This document shows, one piece after another, positions 24,601-30,734 of a stretch of 64,000 nt of DNA. The notes below the pieces were generated by a model, which saw only the letters and a list, made by a program, of their open reading frames with translations, was not told the DNA's origin and did not search any database. Made by a program: the position numbers and the translations under genes. The stretch lies in assembly GCA_964464755.1 (NCBI GenBank), contig CAYXGZ010000017.1:3859-67858 (forward strand), in the 5' to 3' direction. Each line of letters opens with the position of its first letter. The first letter of the stretch is position 1. This DNA is from CAYXGZ01 sp964464755 (GTDB lineage: Bacteria; Planctomycetota; MHYJ01; JACPRB01).

Positions 24601-25017
24601 GTCCTTGAAGCCGGAGTGGTCGGAGCTGTTCGAGTGGGTGTCGCCGAGGAGCTTCACGGCGGGGCGGGCGACCAGGCCGTTGTCGAGGCCCGAGGGGTAC
24701 TTCTCGGCGCTGGTCTCGGACTCGCGCTCGTGGTCGAACGAGAGGCCGAGGTGGGTCTCGAGGTAGTCGAGCGTGCGCGCGGGGTCCTTCTCGTAGCGCA
24801 GGAGGTGGAGGCGGTTGCGGACCTGGACGAAGTGCTCGGTCTCGCCGTGCTGCTTGTTCCAGGCCGCGAGCAGCCGCTCGACCTCGTCGAGCTTCCCGGC
24901 CTGCTCGGCGACGAGGCAGGCGTGGTAGTAGTGCTCGTCCGTGCCGGGCACGAACTGGTCGAGCGCCTTGGCGCGGTCCTTCGCGAGGGCGAACGCTTCG
25001 AGGGAATGGGTGTCCAT
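18697..25017 (-). CDS. Giant macroglobulin-like (MG-domain) protein, 2,106 residues
   Basis: The largest gene here. The first 300 residues are helical and charged. A chain of beta-sandwich segments follows, with alpha-2-macroglobulin-type patterns (SGDPVTLDVDVKNVKNLVVK, LDRPGTYVIEF, DLAATRTYALNAID, then NLKPDKAGVVTIPLSGL). A Met/Ala/Ser-rich linker (about 1325-1350) precedes a helical half with TPR-like repeats (about 1780-1860). The C-terminal 75 residues resemble a carboxypeptidase-regulatory beta domain (LPRVYVKAYAR). No thioester CxEQ motif and no signal peptide are seen, unlike secreted macroglobulins. The start at 25017 is supported by GGAGGAA five bases upstream; the longer 25098 reading lacks such a site. 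Confidence 0.6.
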   Translation of the reverse strand: MDTHSLEAFALAKDRAKALDQFVPGTDEHYYHACLVAEQAGKLDEVERLLAAWNKQHGETEHFVQVRNRLHLLRYEKDPARTLDYLETHLGLSFDHERESETSAEKYPSGLDNGLVARPAVKLLGDTHSNSSDHSGFKDPALEWLALENFDGNRLRNFLQRVQRPDLPRLVDLVAAELKDPHSGGFGRLPIHLQLLPEQLDDLARRRPELRQHEGWVHARLAKLAPGPDVDWAHDAVERRNHLDRLWAFVKDLAPKFYSLKAVVLYHRLEHDRRQGTYDAARFLEYLKLPRNAPYVNQAYLKDFRARQEIFNLGQDFRASTLLDPVPADEDLVRDYLAHFLVDAKDTKAYEPWVQTHFLRDVLATTKLLAGVGDPQAWIALLDDPARAQELKDRVTLSFARTNPEHFRSGDPVTLDVDVKNVKNLVVKVFEINLLNYYLANGRDVDTALDLDGLVAGEERAHEYDEPAFRQVRRQFLFPSLDRPGTYVIEFIGGGISSRALVRKGRLRFVERAGSAGHAFTILDEDRKPAKDATLWLAGREYLPGDDGEIRVPYSAEPGRQAILLKRGELATLEQFDHRAEHYAFHAGLHVDRESLLKKREAKVLVQPVLTVNGIPAALSLVEDPVLSIQSVDRDGVASSMEVPGLALKEDRETAHAFQVPENLASITFTFRGRVQSLSQNRKIDLAATRTYALNAIDATEQIEAPHLERSAEGYRLHLLGKSGEPKAGVALAFALRHRDLSPTIDVTLQTDAKGRIELGHLRDIEEITVNTPRGHSETWAAERDRVRRPGSIHVREGEAFKVPYLDVVPLGGTGVLDETGRGAKPAAAPSRGELSLLERVGGTWRADHFDKVSLADGYLEVKGLPPGDHELHLKREGVSIEIRVTPGEDRGGWVSGARRQLERRGTKPLHVSGVKISKTSVQVALGNAGPETRVHAFGTRYVPAFDAFDALRGVTLPAGRVVQLWKATSNYVSGRDIGDEYRYILERKYAKKFPGNLLSRPGLLLNPWAVRATETASQEAKEGTAYQAMPAPPASRAMAPAESPEPVGGSAGHHPNLDFLAEPAAVLENLKPDKAGVVTIPLSGLAHAGHLRIVAVDQLNTVVRDVLLPAPETEHQDLRLKLALDAEKHYTEKKQATVLPEGESLEIADLATSRVEVFDSLARVYRLYATLSNDADLRAFAFVLDWPELPEEQKRAKYSEFACHELSFFVSRKDPGFFKKVVKPYLANKKDKTFLDRYLLEQDLSEYRKPWAFGRLNVVERILLSRRIEGEGGPVARHVGDRDDLNPRDPERLEHLFRSAIQGGALDTGDALGIRAASKVAEEAALGEMAMDMAPMASMGGGASMAKSAPASPARRSRAESREKMKKDARGMDDESYEAEESTKNMGPGGPADRDALARGRMRQFYQKLDKTQEWAENNYWHRTPDRAGAEMITANPFWRDYAAHAAKEPFLTPNAAHASRSFPEMMFALSVLDLPFKPGKHKTAFQGARMTLEAATRAIAYHKEIKAAKASAARVPVLVSQNYFRDDDRTSYEGGEAVDKYVTGEFLVDVVYACQVVLTNPSSTTQKLELLLQIPAGSIPAKGGFVTKGTHVELSSYATESIEYAFYFPAPGSFAHFPAHASKNEELVASAPPAKLKVVKELSTVDKESWAWVSQNGEAKDVLKWMEKNNVDRLAVPDGNGDVGLDRILWRMKDKAFWSKAVALLRARHVYHDATWSYSVKHDDAANAREYLLHQESFLDACGPWLRSRLVDLDPVARGRYEHLEYAPLVNARAQRLGARRVILNDRFGEQYARLMAVLRCKARPADEDWLAVTYYLFLQDRVDEALEAFDRVNAGNLETELQVEYLRVYAALYREKPEEAREVAERHQDHPVDRWRNQFRLALAQLDEATGAKAKVVDDKDRDQNVARLAATEPEFDFSAEKKTVTVNYRNLSRATVNYYKMDVELLFSRQPFVQQQSGQFSFIRPNKSAELKLPSGKASHAFEIPAEFQGANVVVELVAEGRRKSQALYAHDLLVQVVEQYGQVRVGRAGTGKPLPRVYVKAYARMQGGEVKFFKDGYTDLRGVFDYTSLNTNELDHVERFSLLVLSPEHGAVIREAAPPKR

Positions 25018-25071
25018 CGGTTCCTCCGGGGCCAGAACACTAACACCGGAGGGCGCTCCCGGCCAGCTACG

Positions 25072-25077
25072 TATACT
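25072..25077 (+). promoter_or_regulatory. TATACT -10 box for the SMI1-type gene
   Basis: TATACT ends seven bases before the GTG at 25085; leaderless spacing. Confidence 0.5.
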
Positions 25078-25084
25078 GGGGTCC

Positions 25085-25600
25085 GTGAAACCCCTCATCG
25101 CGGAGATCCTCGCGGCGGACCCGGGGCTCGCGGGCCGGGTCGAGGGGGCGACGGAGGAGGAGATCGCCCGGCTCCGCGTGCTCCAGGACTCGCCCCTGCC
25201 GGACGACTACGTCGAGCTGCTGCGCTTCTGCGGCCGGTCGTACGGGCCGCTCGCGCCGGTCCACGTGCAGGAGGTGCAGTCCGGCCCGGGGAAGTCGCAC
25301 CGCGAGGAGATCCCGCTCGATCTCACGGTGGGGACGCTGTTCAAGGCCCTCGCGCCGACGCGCCGGGGCCGGGCCCCGCGGTCCCCCGCCCCGCCGGGCT
25401 GGATCCTCGTTGGGTATTACCGGCGGATGACGGGCGACGGCGGGACCTTCATCCTGGACGCCGGCGATCCGCGCCTGCGGGTCGTGGAGACCTGCGAGTG
25501 CTGCGGGCCCCGCGAACCGGGCGTGCCGCTGGCGGAGCTGGTCTTCGGCCGGGCGCAGCCCCGGCTCGTGCGCAAGGCGCTGGAGCGGAAGCGGGGCTGA
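25085..25600 (+). CDS. SMI1/KNR4 (SUKH)-like protein
   Basis: 171 residues starting at GTG. The opening ATEEEIARLRVLQDSPLPDDYVELLRFCG follows the SUKH pattern (helix, then LP-x-D/E-Y/F-x-x-L-x-x-x-N/C-G). The domain continues with alternating strands and ends with a Cys cluster (CECCGPRE). SUKH proteins often act as immunity proteins against nuclease toxins or as general protein-binding modules. No toxin gene is adjacent, so a housekeeping binding role is equally likely. The gene abuts its convergent neighbour at TGATCA. Confidence 0.65.
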   Translation: MKPLIAEILAADPGLAGRVEGATEEEIARLRVLQDSPLPDDYVELLRFCGRSYGPLAPVHVQEVQSGPGKSHREEIPLDLTVGTLFKALAPTRRGRAPRSPAPPGWILVGYYRRMTGDGGTFILDAGDPRLRVVETCECCGPREPGVPLAELVFGRAQPRLVRKALERKRG

Positions 25601-26059
25601 TCAGTCCCGGTGCTTCCCGGGCATCGTCGCCTTCAGCCCCCGGACGAGCTCCGCCTTCTCGGCCGGCGAGAGCCGGGCCTCGGCGTGCAGCGGGAGGTAG
25701 AACCACGGGGGCATCTCCCCCCTTTCCACCTGCTCCGCCGCCTCGTGGGCCTCCTCCTGCGGCCGGTCCCACTCCGAGAAGTTCAGCTCCTTCCGCGCCT
25801 CGTCGACGTCCCGTTGCAGCAGCCAGGACGCGGGGGCGACGTGCGAGTACCAGGGCCAGCGGACCTCGTTGGAGTGGCAGTCGTAGCAGGCGCGGCGGGC
25901 GAGTTCCCGGGTCCGGGGCGAATCCCAGCCTGGCTCCCCGCGGACGGGCGGGTTGTCGTGGCGGCGCCCGTAGGGCACGAGCTGGATCGCCAGGACGAGC
26001 GCGCCCGCGGAGATAGCGGACCATCTCGCCACGCGCTTCCACCGGGACGGCGCTTCCAT
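25601..26059 (-). CDS. Membrane-anchored haem-binding (cytochrome c-like) protein
   Basis: 152 residues. One N-terminal membrane helix (WSAISAGALVLAIQLVPYG) anchors a periplasmic haem_bd-type domain with ACYDCHSNEVRWPWYSHVAPASW (CxxCH covalent haem motif, about residues 58-62). EMPPWFYLPLH follows, where Met-Pro-Pro-W supplies the probable distal ligand, then SPAEKAELVRGLKATM. The family (PF14376 type) is a small electron-transfer or sensor protein. The ATG at 26059 gives the expected anchor position. Confidence 0.85.
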   Translation of the reverse strand: MEAPSRWKRVARWSAISAGALVLAIQLVPYGRRHDNPPVRGEPGWDSPRTRELARRACYDCHSNEVRWPWYSHVAPASWLLQRDVDEARKELNFSEWDRPQEEAHEAAEQVERGEMPPWFYLPLHAEARLSPAEKAELVRGLKATMPGKHRD

Positions 26060-26149
26060 GGGGAGCCGGGCCGCAAACGGCGGACCAGCGGCGTCACGGC
26101 CTCCGGGCGCCGGATCCCGCGGGGGATTTGGCGCACCGGGAGCGGAATC

Positions 26150-26827
26150 CTACTTCCGCCGCCAGTGGTTCCAGAGGTCGTGGCCCTGCCCCGCCTCGGA
26201 GGCGATCACCTCGAAGCCGTTCTCCCCGGCGAGCTGCCGCAGGTGGCCGTCGGTGTAGAAGCGCCGCACGTTGTAGTCGGTCGGGTCGGGCTCGATGCGG
26301 AACCAGGCCTGGAACTTCCGCCGCAGGCTGTAGAGCTGGGCCAGCTGGAAGATCATCCGGCCGCCGGGCTTCATCACCCTGCCGAGCTCCTTGAGGTAGC
26401 CGTACATGAGCTCGCGGGGCATGTGGTAGAGGACCGAGTAGGACCACATCAGGTCGAAGTGCGCGTCCGGGAAGAGCTTGAGGTCGCGCCCGTCGATCCG
26501 GTGGAACTTCACGTGGGGGAACGCCTTGTGGCGCTCCTCGGCGTGCTTGAGCATCTCGTCCGAGACGTCCACCCCGTGGATCTCGCCGAACTCCGGGGCG
26601 AGGACGGTGATGATCCGGCCGACGCCGCAGCCGAGGTCGATCACGCGCCAGGTCTTCGTGTCGGCGCCCGCGAGGTGCTTCTTGATGACGGCGGCGTCGC
26701 GCTTCGCCGACTCGAGGTAGTCCGCCTCGTTCTCGGTCTGCGTGCCGCTCGTGTACTGCATGAAGGAGGACTTGGCGCGGCGGTTCCACTCCGCGCGCAT
26801 CTTCGCTTCGACGTCGGGTTCGGCCAT
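26150..26827 (-). CDS. Class I SAM-dependent methyltransferase
   Basis: 225 residues. SAM-binding motif I is VIDLGCGVGRIITVLAPEFGE (about residues 62-82), motif II region GVDVSDEMLKHAEE, acidic D in HRIDGRDL, and motif post-I YSVLYHMP. The N-terminal MRAEWNRRAKSSFMQY is typical of the UbiE/COQ5-like small-molecule branch. Substrate unknown. GGGAGG lies five bases before the ATG, with a TAGGAT box farther upstream, so this mRNA has a short conventional leader. It is divergent from the aminotransferase gene. Confidence 0.87.
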   Translation of the reverse strand: MAEPDVEAKMRAEWNRRAKSSFMQYTSGTQTENEADYLESAKRDAAVIKKHLAGADTKTWRVIDLGCGVGRIITVLAPEFGEIHGVDVSDEMLKHAEERHKAFPHVKFHRIDGRDLKLFPDAHFDLMWSYSVLYHMPRELMYGYLKELGRVMKPGGRMIFQLAQLYSLRRKFQAWFRIEPDPTDYNVRRFYTDGHLRQLAGENGFEVIASEAGQGHDLWNHWRRK

Positions 26828-26872
26828 CGGCACCTCCCGTCGGGATCCTACCCGATTCCCGCCGGCGCTTCC

Positions 26873-26878
26873 TAGAAT
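26873..26878 (+). promoter_or_regulatory. TAGAAT -10 box for the sugar aminotransferase gene
   Basis: TAGAAT ends six bases before the ATG at 26885. Confidence 0.5.
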
Positions 26879-26884
26879 GGCGCG

Positions 26885-28012
26885 ATGGCCCGCCCGCTGC
26901 CGATGTCCGCGCCCTCCCTCGACGCCTCGGACCTCCGGGCGGTGTCCGCCGCGCTCCGGTCCGGCCGCCTGGCCCTGGGCCCGAGGGCGGAGGAATTCGA
27001 GCGCCGCCTCGCCGCCCGGCTCGGCGCCCGGCACGCCGTCGCCGTCAGCTCCGGCAGCGCGGCCCTGCACCTCGCCGTGCGCGCCGCCGGGATCGGGCGC
27101 GGCGACGAGGTCGTCACGACGCCCTTCAGCTTCGTCGCCTCCGCGAACGCCTTCGTCCAGGAGGGCGCGCGCCCGCGCTTCGTCGACGTCGATCCGGACT
27201 CGCTCATGCCCCCCGCGGACGCGATCGCCGCGGCGCTGACCCGGCGGACCCGCGCGATCCTGACCGTGGACCTCTTCGGCAACCCGGCCGACGCCGACCC
27301 GATCCGGAGGGCCGCGCGGCGCCGGGGGATCCCCGTGATCGAGGACGCCTGCGAGGCGCTCGGCGCGGAGTACAAGGGCCGGCCCGCGGGCACGCTCGGC
27401 GACGCCGGGGCGTTCGGCTTCTACCCGAACAAGCAGCTGACGACGGGCGAGGGCGGGATGCTCGTCACCGACCGCGCGGACTGGGCCGCCGCCTTCCGCT
27501 CGCTGCGCAACCAGGGCCGCGACGTCCACGACGCGTGGCTCGAGCACTCGCGCCTGGGCCACAACTACCGGCTCGGCGAGCTGGCCGCGGCGCTCGGGGT
27601 CTCTCAGCTGAGGCGACTCGACCGCCTGCTCGCGGCCCGGGCCCGGGTCGCCGCCAGCTACACCCGGCGCCTCGCCGGGAGCCCCGCGGTCGAGCCGCCG
27701 CGCGTGCTGGCGACGACGACGAAGATGAGCTGGTTCGTCTACGCGGTGCGCCTCGAGCGGGGGCTGGACCGCGACCGCGTGATGGAGCGCCTGGCGAGGA
27801 AGGGCGTGCCCTCGCGGGCCTACTTCGGCCCCATCCACCTGCAGCGTCCCTACCGCGAGCGCTTCGGGTTCCGCCGCGGGCAGTTCCCCGTCACGGAGGA
27901 CCTGGCGCGGCGCACGCTGGCCCTGCCCTTCCACGGGGGGATGACGGAGGCGGAGGTGGAGCGGGTGGTCCGCGCGCTCAGCGCGTCAGTCGCCGCAGCT
28001 CGTCGGCGCTGA
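26885..28012 (+). CDS. DegT/DnrJ/EryC1/StrS-family sugar aminotransferase
   Basis: 375 residues, a PLP enzyme that aminates keto-sugars on nucleotide carriers. Motifs: ALGPRAEEFERRLAARLGARHAVAVSSGSAALHLAV, GDEVVTTPFSFVASAN, EDACEALGAEY, FGFYPNKQLTTGEGGM with the PLP-binding Lys (about residue 183), and GHNYRLGELAAALG. Close relatives include perosamine synthase and PseC. Its neighbour on the opposite strand is a PseB/CapD-type dehydratase that could supply the keto-sugar; the two gene ends overlap by 35 bases. This suggests a surface amino-sugar pathway. Confidence 0.9.
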   Translation: MARPLPMSAPSLDASDLRAVSAALRSGRLALGPRAEEFERRLAARLGARHAVAVSSGSAALHLAVRAAGIGRGDEVVTTPFSFVASANAFVQEGARPRFVDVDPDSLMPPADAIAAALTRRTRAILTVDLFGNPADADPIRRAARRRGIPVIEDACEALGAEYKGRPAGTLGDAGAFGFYPNKQLTTGEGGMLVTDRADWAAAFRSLRNQGRDVHDAWLEHSRLGHNYRLGELAAALGVSQLRRLDRLLAARARVAASYTRRLAGSPAVEPPRVLATTTKMSWFVYAVRLERGLDRDRVMERLARKGVPSRAYFGPIHLQRPYRERFGFRRGQFPVTEDLARRTLALPFHGGMTEAEVERVVRALSASVAAARRR

Positions 28013-28913
28013 AGCGCTCCGCGGAATCGCTCGCGTAGCGCGTCCCGCGGAAGGGGCGGCCGCCGCGCGGGGTCGTCCAGGGCCTGAGCACGAAGCGCCC
28101 GCGCTCCTCGACGGCGTACGGCGCCTCGTCCTCCGCGATCAGCAGCTCGTGGATCTTCTCGCCGGGACGCCGGCCCGCCGGTTCGAGCCGGGCCCCGGGG
28201 GCGGCGGCGAGAACCAGGTCGGCGACCCGCGCCCCGCGCATGCGCGGGATGAAGATCTCCCCGCCCTTCATCGAGAGGAGCGACTCGACGGCGAACTCGA
28301 CGGCCGCCTCGAGGGGCATCCAGAAGCGCGTCATGCGCTCGTCCGTGATGGGGATCCGCTTCCTGGAGGGCCGGGCCGCGAGGTCGTCGAGCACGCTGCC
28401 CCGGCTGCCGAGGACGTTGCCGTAGCGGACGCCCGCGAAGCGCGTGGGCCGGCGGCCGCGGCGCGCGTCGGCCGCGAGGAAGACGCGCTCGGCGAGGAGC
28501 TTCGTGGCGCCGTAGACGTTCACGGGGTTCACGGCCTTGTCGGTGCCCAGCGCGAGCACGCGGGACACGCCCGCGGCCCGGGCCGCGTCGACCAGGTTCA
28601 GGGCGCCGAGGAGGTTCGTGAGGATGAACTCCTCGGGCTGCGCCTCGCCGAGGGGAACCTGCTTCAGCGCGGCGGCGTGGATCACGGCGTCGACGCCCTC
28701 GAGGGCCTCGCGCAGCGCGGACGCGTCGCGCACGTCGCCGACGATCCAGGAGACGCGGGGGCCGCCGAGCCCGGCCCGGCGCAGCGCGTGCTGCTTGTGC
28801 TCGTCGCGGCTGAAGATCACGATCCGCCGCGGCGGGCGCGGCCGCTCGAGGAAGCGGCGGCCGAAGCTGCCGGTGCCCCCGGTGAGCAGGACCGTCGCGC
28901 GGCTCCAGTTCAT
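27978..28913 (-). CDS. CapD/PseB-like UDP-sugar 4,6-dehydratase (SDR)
   Basis: 311 residues with an NAD-binding Rossmann fold: LLTGGTGSFGRRFLE at the N-terminus, FSRDEHKQHALRR, VIHAAALKQVPLGE, and the active-site stretch LGTDKAVNPVNVYGATKLLAE (Thr-Asp-Lys about residue 128, Tyr-x-x-x-Lys about 138-142). The RYGNVLGSRGSVLDDL and TDERMTRFWMP segments are typical of UDP-GlcNAc 4,6-dehydratases making precursors for pseudaminic acid, legionaminic acid or 6-deoxy-amino-sugars. A TAAGAT box nine bases upstream suggests a leaderless mRNA. Confidence 0.88.
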   Translation of the reverse strand: MNWSRATVLLTGGTGSFGRRFLERPRPPRRIVIFSRDEHKQHALRRAGLGGPRVSWIVGDVRDASALREALEGVDAVIHAAALKQVPLGEAQPEEFILTNLLGALNLVDAARAAGVSRVLALGTDKAVNPVNVYGATKLLAERVFLAADARRGRRPTRFAGVRYGNVLGSRGSVLDDLAARPSRKRIPITDERMTRFWMPLEAAVEFAVESLLSMKGGEIFIPRMRGARVADLVLAAAPGARLEPAGRRPGEKIHELLIAEDEAPYAVEERGRFVLRPWTTPRGGRPFRGTRYASDSAERFSADELRRLTR

Positions 28914-28922
28914 GAGGCGGGG

Positions 28923-28928
28923 ATCTTA
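28923..28928 (-). promoter_or_regulatory. TAAGAT -10 box for the PseB-like gene
   Basis: On the minus strand TAAGAT ends nine bases before the ATG at 28913; it overlaps the 3' end of the upstream membrane-protein gene. Confidence 0.4.
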
Positions 28929-30017
28929 CGCGACGCCGAGGTTCCGGGCCACGTCCGCGTCGACTCCCGGCTTCCAGATGAACTGGTCCACGAAGTAGTG
29001 GTGGAGGAAGAAGCCGTGGAAGGTGACGAGCAGGAGGTCGCGGCCCGCCCCGCCGCCGCCGAGCGTCGCGTCGACGGATCCGCTGATCGCCGCGAGGAAG
29101 AGCCCGAGCAGCCCCGCGCCGAGGAGGTAGGCGGGCCACGAGGAGGAGACGCGGCAGCCGAGGTCCGGGGCCGGGTCGCGCCGGGCCCGGTTGCGGTTGT
29201 AGTACCAGACCATCGCCTGGTACTGCAGGTCGTGCGGGATGATGAAGAGCGGGATCAGGCCGAGGATCGGGACGGCCTCGAAGGCCGGCAGCAGCCCGAC
29301 CGCGGCGTAGTACGGCAGGATCGCCAGCAGGAAGAGCAGCTTGGGGCCGTTCAGCGGGAGCCCGCGGGCCAGGCGGCGGAGCTGGCGCCAGAGGAAGAAC
29401 GCGAGCGCGGCGCCGAGGACGGCGAGGCAGGCCGCGTCGAGCGAAGGCCAGCCGGCGATGCCGACCCGGGCGCCCGCGGCCCGGGCGTCGGGATGGCGCG
29501 CGACGAACGCGAGGAAGGGCGCGAGCAGGCCGGCGTGCAGGAGGACGACGTCGGCCCGAAGGTCGAGCGGATCGTCCTCGCCCCCGCGGCGCTGGTAGAG
29601 CCGGAGGATCCCGTGGTGCTGGCGCACCATGTGCCAGTACGGCCAGAGGGTGGCGAGGAGCACGTAGGCGAGGAACGGGACGCGGTGGCCCGCGACGCCC
29701 GCCCGGGCCAGGACCGCGTCGAGCGCGAGCACGGCGGGCCCGAGGAGGAAGAAGCCGAGGCTGCCGATCAACAGGCCCCGGCGGGAGGTCCATTCCTTGC
29801 GCGCCAGGTAGGTGCGGGTGTAGGTCGCGAAGAGGTGCGGGCCGTTGAGCAGCGCGATCCAGGCGAACCAAAGCCCGACGGTGCCCCACGGCGTCCACGA
29901 GCAGAGCAGCAGCAGGGCGAAAGCCAGGACCGGGCCGCCCGCCAGCAGGCCCAGGTCGGCCCGGGGCCCGATGATCCAGTTCATCGACAGCGGCCTCGTC
30001 AGCGCGGCACTCGTCAC
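28926..30017 (-). CDS. Polytopic membrane protein with conserved-looking His motifs
   Basis: 363 residues, about eight to ten membrane helices. Several helices or loops carry histidines suited to metal binding: NGPHLFATYTRTYL, WPYWHMVRQHHGILRLY, FIIPHDLQYQAMVWYYN and TFHGFFLHHYFVDQFIW. The spread of His pairs resembles membrane di-iron or carotenoid-cleaving enzymes such as Brp/Blh, but no family match can be claimed. The start is GTG at 30017, fixed by a TAGAAT box six bases upstream. It follows the same direction as the PseB-like gene, 12 bases from it. Confidence 0.68.
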   Translation of the reverse strand: MTSAALTRPLSMNWIIGPRADLGLLAGGPVLAFALLLLCSWTPWGTVGLWFAWIALLNGPHLFATYTRTYLARKEWTSRRGLLIGSLGFFLLGPAVLALDAVLARAGVAGHRVPFLAYVLLATLWPYWHMVRQHHGILRLYQRRGGEDDPLDLRADVVLLHAGLLAPFLAFVARHPDARAAGARVGIAGWPSLDAACLAVLGAALAFFLWRQLRRLARGLPLNGPKLLFLLAILPYYAAVGLLPAFEAVPILGLIPLFIIPHDLQYQAMVWYYNRNRARRDPAPDLGCRVSSSWPAYLLGAGLLGLFLAAISGSVDATLGGGGAGRDLLLVTFHGFFLHHYFVDQFIWKPGVDADVARNLGVA

Positions 30018-30023
30018 GCGGAC

Positions 30024-30029
30024 ATTCTA
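30024..30029 (-). promoter_or_regulatory. TAGAAT -10 box for the His-rich membrane protein
   Basis: On the minus strand TAGAAT ends six bases before the GTG at 30017. Confidence 0.5.
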
Positions 30030-30056
30030 AGCGGACGGAACCCCGACGGGTTGCGC

Positions 30057-30062
30057 TAAACT
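30057..30062 (+). promoter_or_regulatory. TAAACT -10 box for the deacetylase gene
   Basis: TAAACT ends six bases before the ATG at 30069. Confidence 0.5.
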
Positions 30063-30068
30063 CCGCGC

Positions 30069-30734
30069 ATGGATCCTTGGATCGCCGCGGGCGCGGTCGC
30101 CGTTCCGGCCGCGGGCCTCTGGGCCGGGTCCTGGATCGCCGAGGTCCGGGGCCTGCACGACTGGCTCGTCCCCGGGGCCGTCTGGAGGACCCCGCACCCG
30201 CACGCGGTGGCCACGTTCGACGACGGGCCGCACCCCGAGCGGACGCCCCGCGTGCTCGACGCGCTGGCCGCGGCCGGGGCGAAGGCGGTCTTCTTCCTCG
30301 TGGGCGGGCAGGCCGAGCGGCACCCGGCGCTGGTGCGGAGGATCGCGGCCGAGGGGCACCAGGTCGGCAACCACTCCTGGAGCCACCCGTGGATGGTGTG
30401 GCGGTCGCGGCGGACGATCGAGCGGGAGTTCGACCGCACCCAGGCGTTGCTCGCGGAGCTGGCGGGCTCGCCGCCGCGCCACGCCCGGCCGCCTTACGGG
30501 CAGCGCGACGCCCGGGTGTACCGCGTGCTCCGCGAGCGGGGGCTCGTGCCCGTGCTCTGGAGCCGCAACCTCCGGGACTACTGGAATCCGTCGCCGGAGC
30601 GCCTGCTCGCGCGGATGCGCCGGGCCGCGGCCGGGGACATCCTCCTGATGCACGACGGCGACGAGAAGGCCGGCTCGCTGCCCGCCGCTCTCGAGGCCTG
30701 GCTCCCGACCCGGCCGGTGCTGGGCCTGCTCTAG
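30069..30734 (+). CDS. NodB-type polysaccharide deacetylase
   Basis: 221 residues. All main NodB motifs are present: TFDDGPHPERT (catalytic base and metal Asp, about residues 49-59), the metal HxxxH in HSWSHP (about 102-107), RPPYGQRD (motif 3), and a final LLMHDG with the catalytic-acid His. The N-terminal 20 residues are hydrophobic and probably form an anchor. Such enzymes remove N- or O-acetyl groups from chitin-like or peptidoglycan polymers. The stop shares CTAG with the convergent glycosyltransferase gene. Confidence 0.92.
   Translation: MDPWIAAGAVAVPAAGLWAGSWIAEVRGLHDWLVPGAVWRTPHPHAVATFDDGPHPERTPRVLDALAAAGAKAVFFLVGGQAERHPALVRRIAAEGHQVGNHSWSHPWMVWRSRRTIEREFDRTQALLAELAGSPPRHARPPYGQRDARVYRVLRERGLVPVLWSRNLRDYWNPSPERLLARMRRAAAGDILLMHDGDEKAGSLPAALEAWLPTRPVLGLL

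Noticed and set aside
18283..26016. A 2,577-codon open frame on the plus strand opposite the macroglobulin-like gene
   Set aside because: It is rich in Arg/Val/Leu/Gly with no family motifs, mirrors the GC-rich codons of the real minus-strand gene, and runs through several other clear genes.
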